Shown: piece by piece, positions 6,617-8,256 of the stretch
Layout of the letters: every line of letters begins with the position of its first letter
Position numbering within the stretch: the stretch's first letter is position 1
From: an uncultured Collinsella sp.
GTDB taxonomy: Bacteria; Actinomycetota; Coriobacteriia; Coriobacteriales; Coriobacteriaceae
Assembly (NCBI GenBank): GCA_900548075.1
Contig: URJD01000073.1
Coordinates: forward strand, 1-8,256
DNA: 8,256 nt
Reading direction: 5' to 3'
Position numbers and translations under genes: made by a program
Notes under the pieces: model-generated
Database searches by the model: none
Seen by the model: the letters and a program-made list of their open reading frames with translations, nothing else
What the model was told of the DNA's origin: nothing

Positions 6617-6655
6617 AAAAAAGAAAAGCGGCGCGGGAGGCTGGTTCCGCGCCGC
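6617..6655 (-). terminator. Rho-independent terminator between cysK and mnmA
   Basis: On the minus strand GCGGCGCGG and CCGCGCCGC form a perfect 9-bp stem (6655-6647 with 6636-6628) around a 10-base loop, followed by TTTTCTTTTTT. This should end cysK transcription. The T-run stops only about 30 bases before the mnmA start codon, leaving no room for a complete promoter between them. Confidence 0.85.
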
Positions 6656-6659
6656 AGAC

Positions 6660-6668
6660 ATTGTAGCA
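6660..6668 (-). promoter_or_regulatory. Candidate extended -10 promoter of mnmA
   Basis: On the minus strand TGCTACAAT is an extended -10 element (TGn plus a 5-of-6 TATAAT match), which can work without a strong -35; none is visible. Predicted start near 6653, inside the first arm of the terminator hairpin. Prediction only. Confidence 0.4.
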
Positions 6669-6746
6669 AGTTCGGACGTCTCGTGGGGCATCCTGTTGGG
6701 ATGAGCTCAGGCTGCCAGAAGAGAGGGGAGACCGGCGTGCCTTGGA

Positions 6747-6763
6747 CTCGTTCTAAGAACGAG
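6747..6763. other. Short perfect palindrome after the cysK stop
   Basis: CTCGTTCT and AGAACGAG are exact complements around one central base (6747-6763), 6 bases past the cysK stop codon. As RNA it could form a 7-bp stem with a 3-base loop. No T-run follows on the minus strand, so it is not an evident terminator; it may stabilise the cysK mRNA end. Confidence 0.5.
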
Positions 6764-6768
6764 AAGCT

Positions 6769-7707
6769 CTAGTCCTGGAACAGTGCCGTGGACAGGTAGC
6801 GCTCGCCGGTGTCGGCAAGCAGGGCCACGATGGTTTTGCCCTCGTTCTCGGGGCGCTTGGCCAGCTGCAGTGCGGCCCACACGGCGGCACCGGACGAAAT
6901 GCCCACGAGCACGCCCTCCTTGTGGCCCACGGCGCGGCCGGTGGCAAAGGCGTCGTCGTTCTCGACGGGGATGATCTCGTCGTAGACCTGGGTGTCGAGG
7001 ACGTCGGGCACAAAGCCGGCGCCGATGCCCTGGATCTTGTGTGGGCCGGCCTGGCCCTTGGAGAGCACCGGGGAGGTGGCGGGCTCGACGGCGACGACCT
7101 TAATCTCGGGGTTCTGCTCCTTGAGGAACTCGCCCGCGCCGGTCACGGTACCACCGGTGCCAACGCCGGCAACGAAGATGTCGACCTTGCCGTCGGTGTC
7201 ATCCCAGATCTCGGGGCCGGTCGTGGCCTTGTGAATGGCCGGGTTCGCGGGGTTCACAAACTGGCCGGCGATGATGCTGTTGGGAGTCTCTTTCTGCAGC
7301 TCCTCGGCCTTGGCGATAGCGCCCTTCATGCCCTTGGAGCCGTCGGTGAGCACGAGCTGCGCACCGTATGCCTGCATCAGCTTGCGGCGCTCGACGGACA
7401 TGGTCTCGGGCATGGTGATGATCACCTTGTAGCCGCGGGCCGCCGCCACCGAGGCGATGCCGACGCCGGTGTTGCCGCTCGTGGGCTCGATGATGGTGTA
7501 GTCGCCGCCGCGCACGAGCTTGCCTGCCTTCTCGGCCTCGTCAATCATGTTCTTGGCGACGCGGTCTTTAACGGATCCGGCGGGGTTGAAGTATTCCAGT
7601 TTGACGAGCACGCGAGCCTTGAGGTCCTCGTCGGCCTCAAAGTGGGTGAGCTCCAGAAGCGGGGTGTGGCCGATAAGCTGATCGATGGACGTGTAAACCT
7701 TGCTCAT
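6769..7707 (-). CDS. cysK: Cysteine synthase A (O-acetylserine sulfhydrylase)
   Basis: 312 residues, the usual length of CysK. It is a cytosolic PLP enzyme that joins O-acetyl-L-serine and sulfide to give L-cysteine. Seen: IGHTPLLEL (12-20), the PLP lysine K47 in NPAGSVKDR, the substrate loop PTSGNTG (75-81), the phosphate-binding GTGGT (183-187), GISSGAA (269-275) and the C-terminal GERYLST typical of true cysteine synthases rather than cystathionine beta-synthase, whose extra domain is absent. GGAGG lies about 7 bases before ATG 7707. It is divergent from an Rrf2-family regulator, and the interval carries a palindrome at the predicted start of the cysK transcript, so control by that regulator is plausible. 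A strong terminator follows. The symbol cysK is used in the broad sense; isozyme class (K or M) cannot be proven here. Confidence 0.95.
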   Translation of the reverse strand: MSKVYTSIDQLIGHTPLLELTHFEADEDLKARVLVKLEYFNPAGSVKDRVAKNMIDEAEKAGKLVRGGDYTIIEPTSGNTGVGIASVAAARGYKVIITMPETMSVERRKLMQAYGAQLVLTDGSKGMKGAIAKAEELQKETPNSIIAGQFVNPANPAIHKATTGPEIWDDTDGKVDIFVAGVGTGGTVTGAGEFLKEQNPEIKVVAVEPATSPVLSKGQAGPHKIQGIGAGFVPDVLDTQVYDEIIPVENDDAFATGRAVGHKEGVLVGISSGAAVWAALQLAKRPENEGKTIVALLADTGERYLSTALFQD

Positions 7708-7763
7708 GGTGAACCTCCAAAGTGTTCAAGTTGCTGGTTGCCGTGTGGTTTTACGGCGTGTCT

Positions 7764-7807
7764 AACAGCTAAACCCATAAACCTTATAGGTTGTACGTTT
7801 AGCTGTT
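7764..7807. promoter_or_regulatory. 44-bp nested palindrome at the cysK transcription start (operator or leader hairpin)
   Basis: AACAGCTAAAC (7764-7774) and GTTTAGCTGTT (7797-7807) are perfect 11-bp inverted repeats; between them AACCT-TAT-AGGTT (7780-7792) is a second palindrome with nearly the same centre. On the minus strand it begins at the base where the predicted cysK promoter would start transcription, so it could be an operator blocking initiation or a hairpin at the 5' end of the mRNA. Structure certain, role inferred. Confidence 0.7.
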
Positions 7808-7814
7808 GGCAAGC

Positions 7815-7843
7815 ATAGTAGACACTAAAGCCTAGTAATGCAA
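7815..7843 (-). promoter_or_regulatory. Predicted cysK promoter
   Basis: On the minus strand TTGCAT (7843-7838) and TACTAT (7820-7815) are separated by exactly 17 bases, each matching consensus at 4 of 6. Transcription would start near 7808 and give a leader of about 100 bases containing the palindrome and a weaker GCCGT/ACGGC hairpin. Confidence 0.5.
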
Positions 7844-7896
7844 TAGGAAATGGAAGATTATTACAAGCTGATTAACCATCTTGACCGGAACGGGTA

Positions 7897-7924
7897 TTTC
7901 CAAAGCCAATTTTTCGGCTAGAAT
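7897..7924 (+). promoter_or_regulatory. Candidate promoter of the Rrf2-family gene
   Basis: TTTCCA (7897-7902) and TAGAAT (7919-7924) are 16 bases apart; the -10 box matches at 5 of 6. The start would be near 7931, giving a leader of about 30 bases that includes GAAAGG (7944-7949). TTGACC at 7881 is a better -35, but no -10 box lies at the right distance from it. Confidence 0.35.
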
Positions 7925-7960
7925 TTCAACGGACTAAAAGACCGAAAGGCAGCACTATAT

Positions 7961-8256
7961 ATGTTGGTTTCTACTAAGGGCAGGTACGCCCTGCGCGTTA
8001 TGGTTGACCTGGCCGAGCACCAGGCGGCCGGTCGCATCCCACTCAAAGAGATCGCGGCGCGACAGGGGATTTCCGAGAAATATCTCGAGAACATCTTGGC
8101 GACGCTCGTGCGCGCCAACATGCTTTCTGGCATGCGTGGCAAGGGCGGCGGCTACGTGCTCACGCGCCCGCCCGAACAGTACACGGTGGGCGAGATCTTG
8201 CGCCTGACCGAGGGCAGCTTGGCGCCGGTCGCCTGCCTGGATGGCGACTGCAAGGG
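7961..8256 (+). CDS. Rrf2 family transcriptional regulator (IscR/CymR-like), C-terminus cut by window edge
   Basis: 98 codons are visible of an expected 135-165. Seen: the canonical opening STKGRYALRVMVDLA (4-18), a winged helix-turn-helix with recognition-helix region ISEKYLENIL (37-46), including a Glu at position 43 as in IscR, the wing RGKGGGYVLTRP (59-70), and cysteines C92 and C97 after LAPVA. Known of the family: IscR ligates a [2Fe-2S] cluster through C92, C98 and C104; B. subtilis CymR, which senses cysteine status with CysK, has no such cysteines. The cysteines therefore favour a metal- or redox-sensing IscR-like type, but the third would lie past the edge. Divergent transcription from cysK suggests control of sulfur genes. 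ATG 7961 fits the family start; the ribosome site (GAAAGG, 11 bases away) is modest. Confidence 0.92.
   Translation, partial: MLVSTKGRYALRVMVDLAEHQAAGRIPLKEIAARQGISEKYLENILATLVRANMLSGMRGKGGGYVLTRPPEQYTVGEILRLTEGSLAPVACLDGDCK

Noticed and set aside
5601..6704. 367-codon plus-strand frame over mnmA
   Set aside because: Antisense shadow; mnmA has all catalytic motifs on the other strand.
7774..7794. IscR type 2 binding site in the cysK-rrf2 interval
   Set aside because: CC and GG pairs occur at the right spacing, but the other fixed A/T positions do not match.
6922..7818. 298-codon plus-strand frame over cysK
   Set aside because: Antisense shadow of cysK; it also runs through the cysK promoter.

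Overview
The window reads as chromosomal, fairly high-GC DNA of an anaerobic gut-type actinobacterium. The protein content and style (FucO-type alcohol dehydrogenase, YgiQ-type radical SAM protein, M42 peptidase, strong GGAGG ribosome sites) best suggest a Coriobacteriia member such as Collinsella. That placement is an inference from general resemblance, not from a search. Seven protein genes are present, two of them cut by the window edges. I see no rRNA, tRNA, CRISPR array, transposase or phage gene.

Layout. (1) 1-1658, minus: YgiQ-family radical SAM protein, C-terminus outside the window. (2) 1659-1926: divergent intergenic region with a perfect 12-bp inverted repeat beside a likely ygiQ -10 box. 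(3) 1927-2643, plus: DUF1275/YoaK-type membrane protein, followed by two hairpins, the second a good intrinsic terminator. (4) 2731-2872: control region of the next gene, with a LacI-type palindrome, a TATAGT box and a G/C hairpin. (5) 2873-4039, plus: fucO-like lactaldehyde reductase with strongly biased codons. (6) 4040-4365: gene-free stretch carrying a 111-bp exactly symmetric nested palindrome. (7) 4366-5394, plus: M42 metallopeptidase. (8) 5487-6587, minus: mnmA, convergent with the peptidase. (9) 6588-6768: terminator and likely mnmA promoter. (10) 6769-7707, minus: cysK. (11) 7708-7960: divergent control region with a nested 44-bp palindrome at the predicted cysK transcription start. 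(12) 7961-8256, plus: Rrf2-family (IscR/CymR-like) regulator, cut by the right edge.

How it fits together. The left half is a set of probably independently transcribed genes: RNA or protein modification, a membrane protein, fermentative aldehyde reduction and peptide turnover. The right half is a sulfur block. CysK makes cysteine, the sulfur donor used by cysteine desulfurases; MnmA uses that sulfur to thiolate U34 of tRNAs; and the divergent Rrf2 regulator belongs to the family that senses cysteine or Fe-S status. The genes themselves are ordinary members of known families. The less ordinary signals lie between genes: the symmetric 111-bp palindrome after fucO, the palindrome at the cysK start site, and an apparent promoter abutting a terminator upstream of mnmA.
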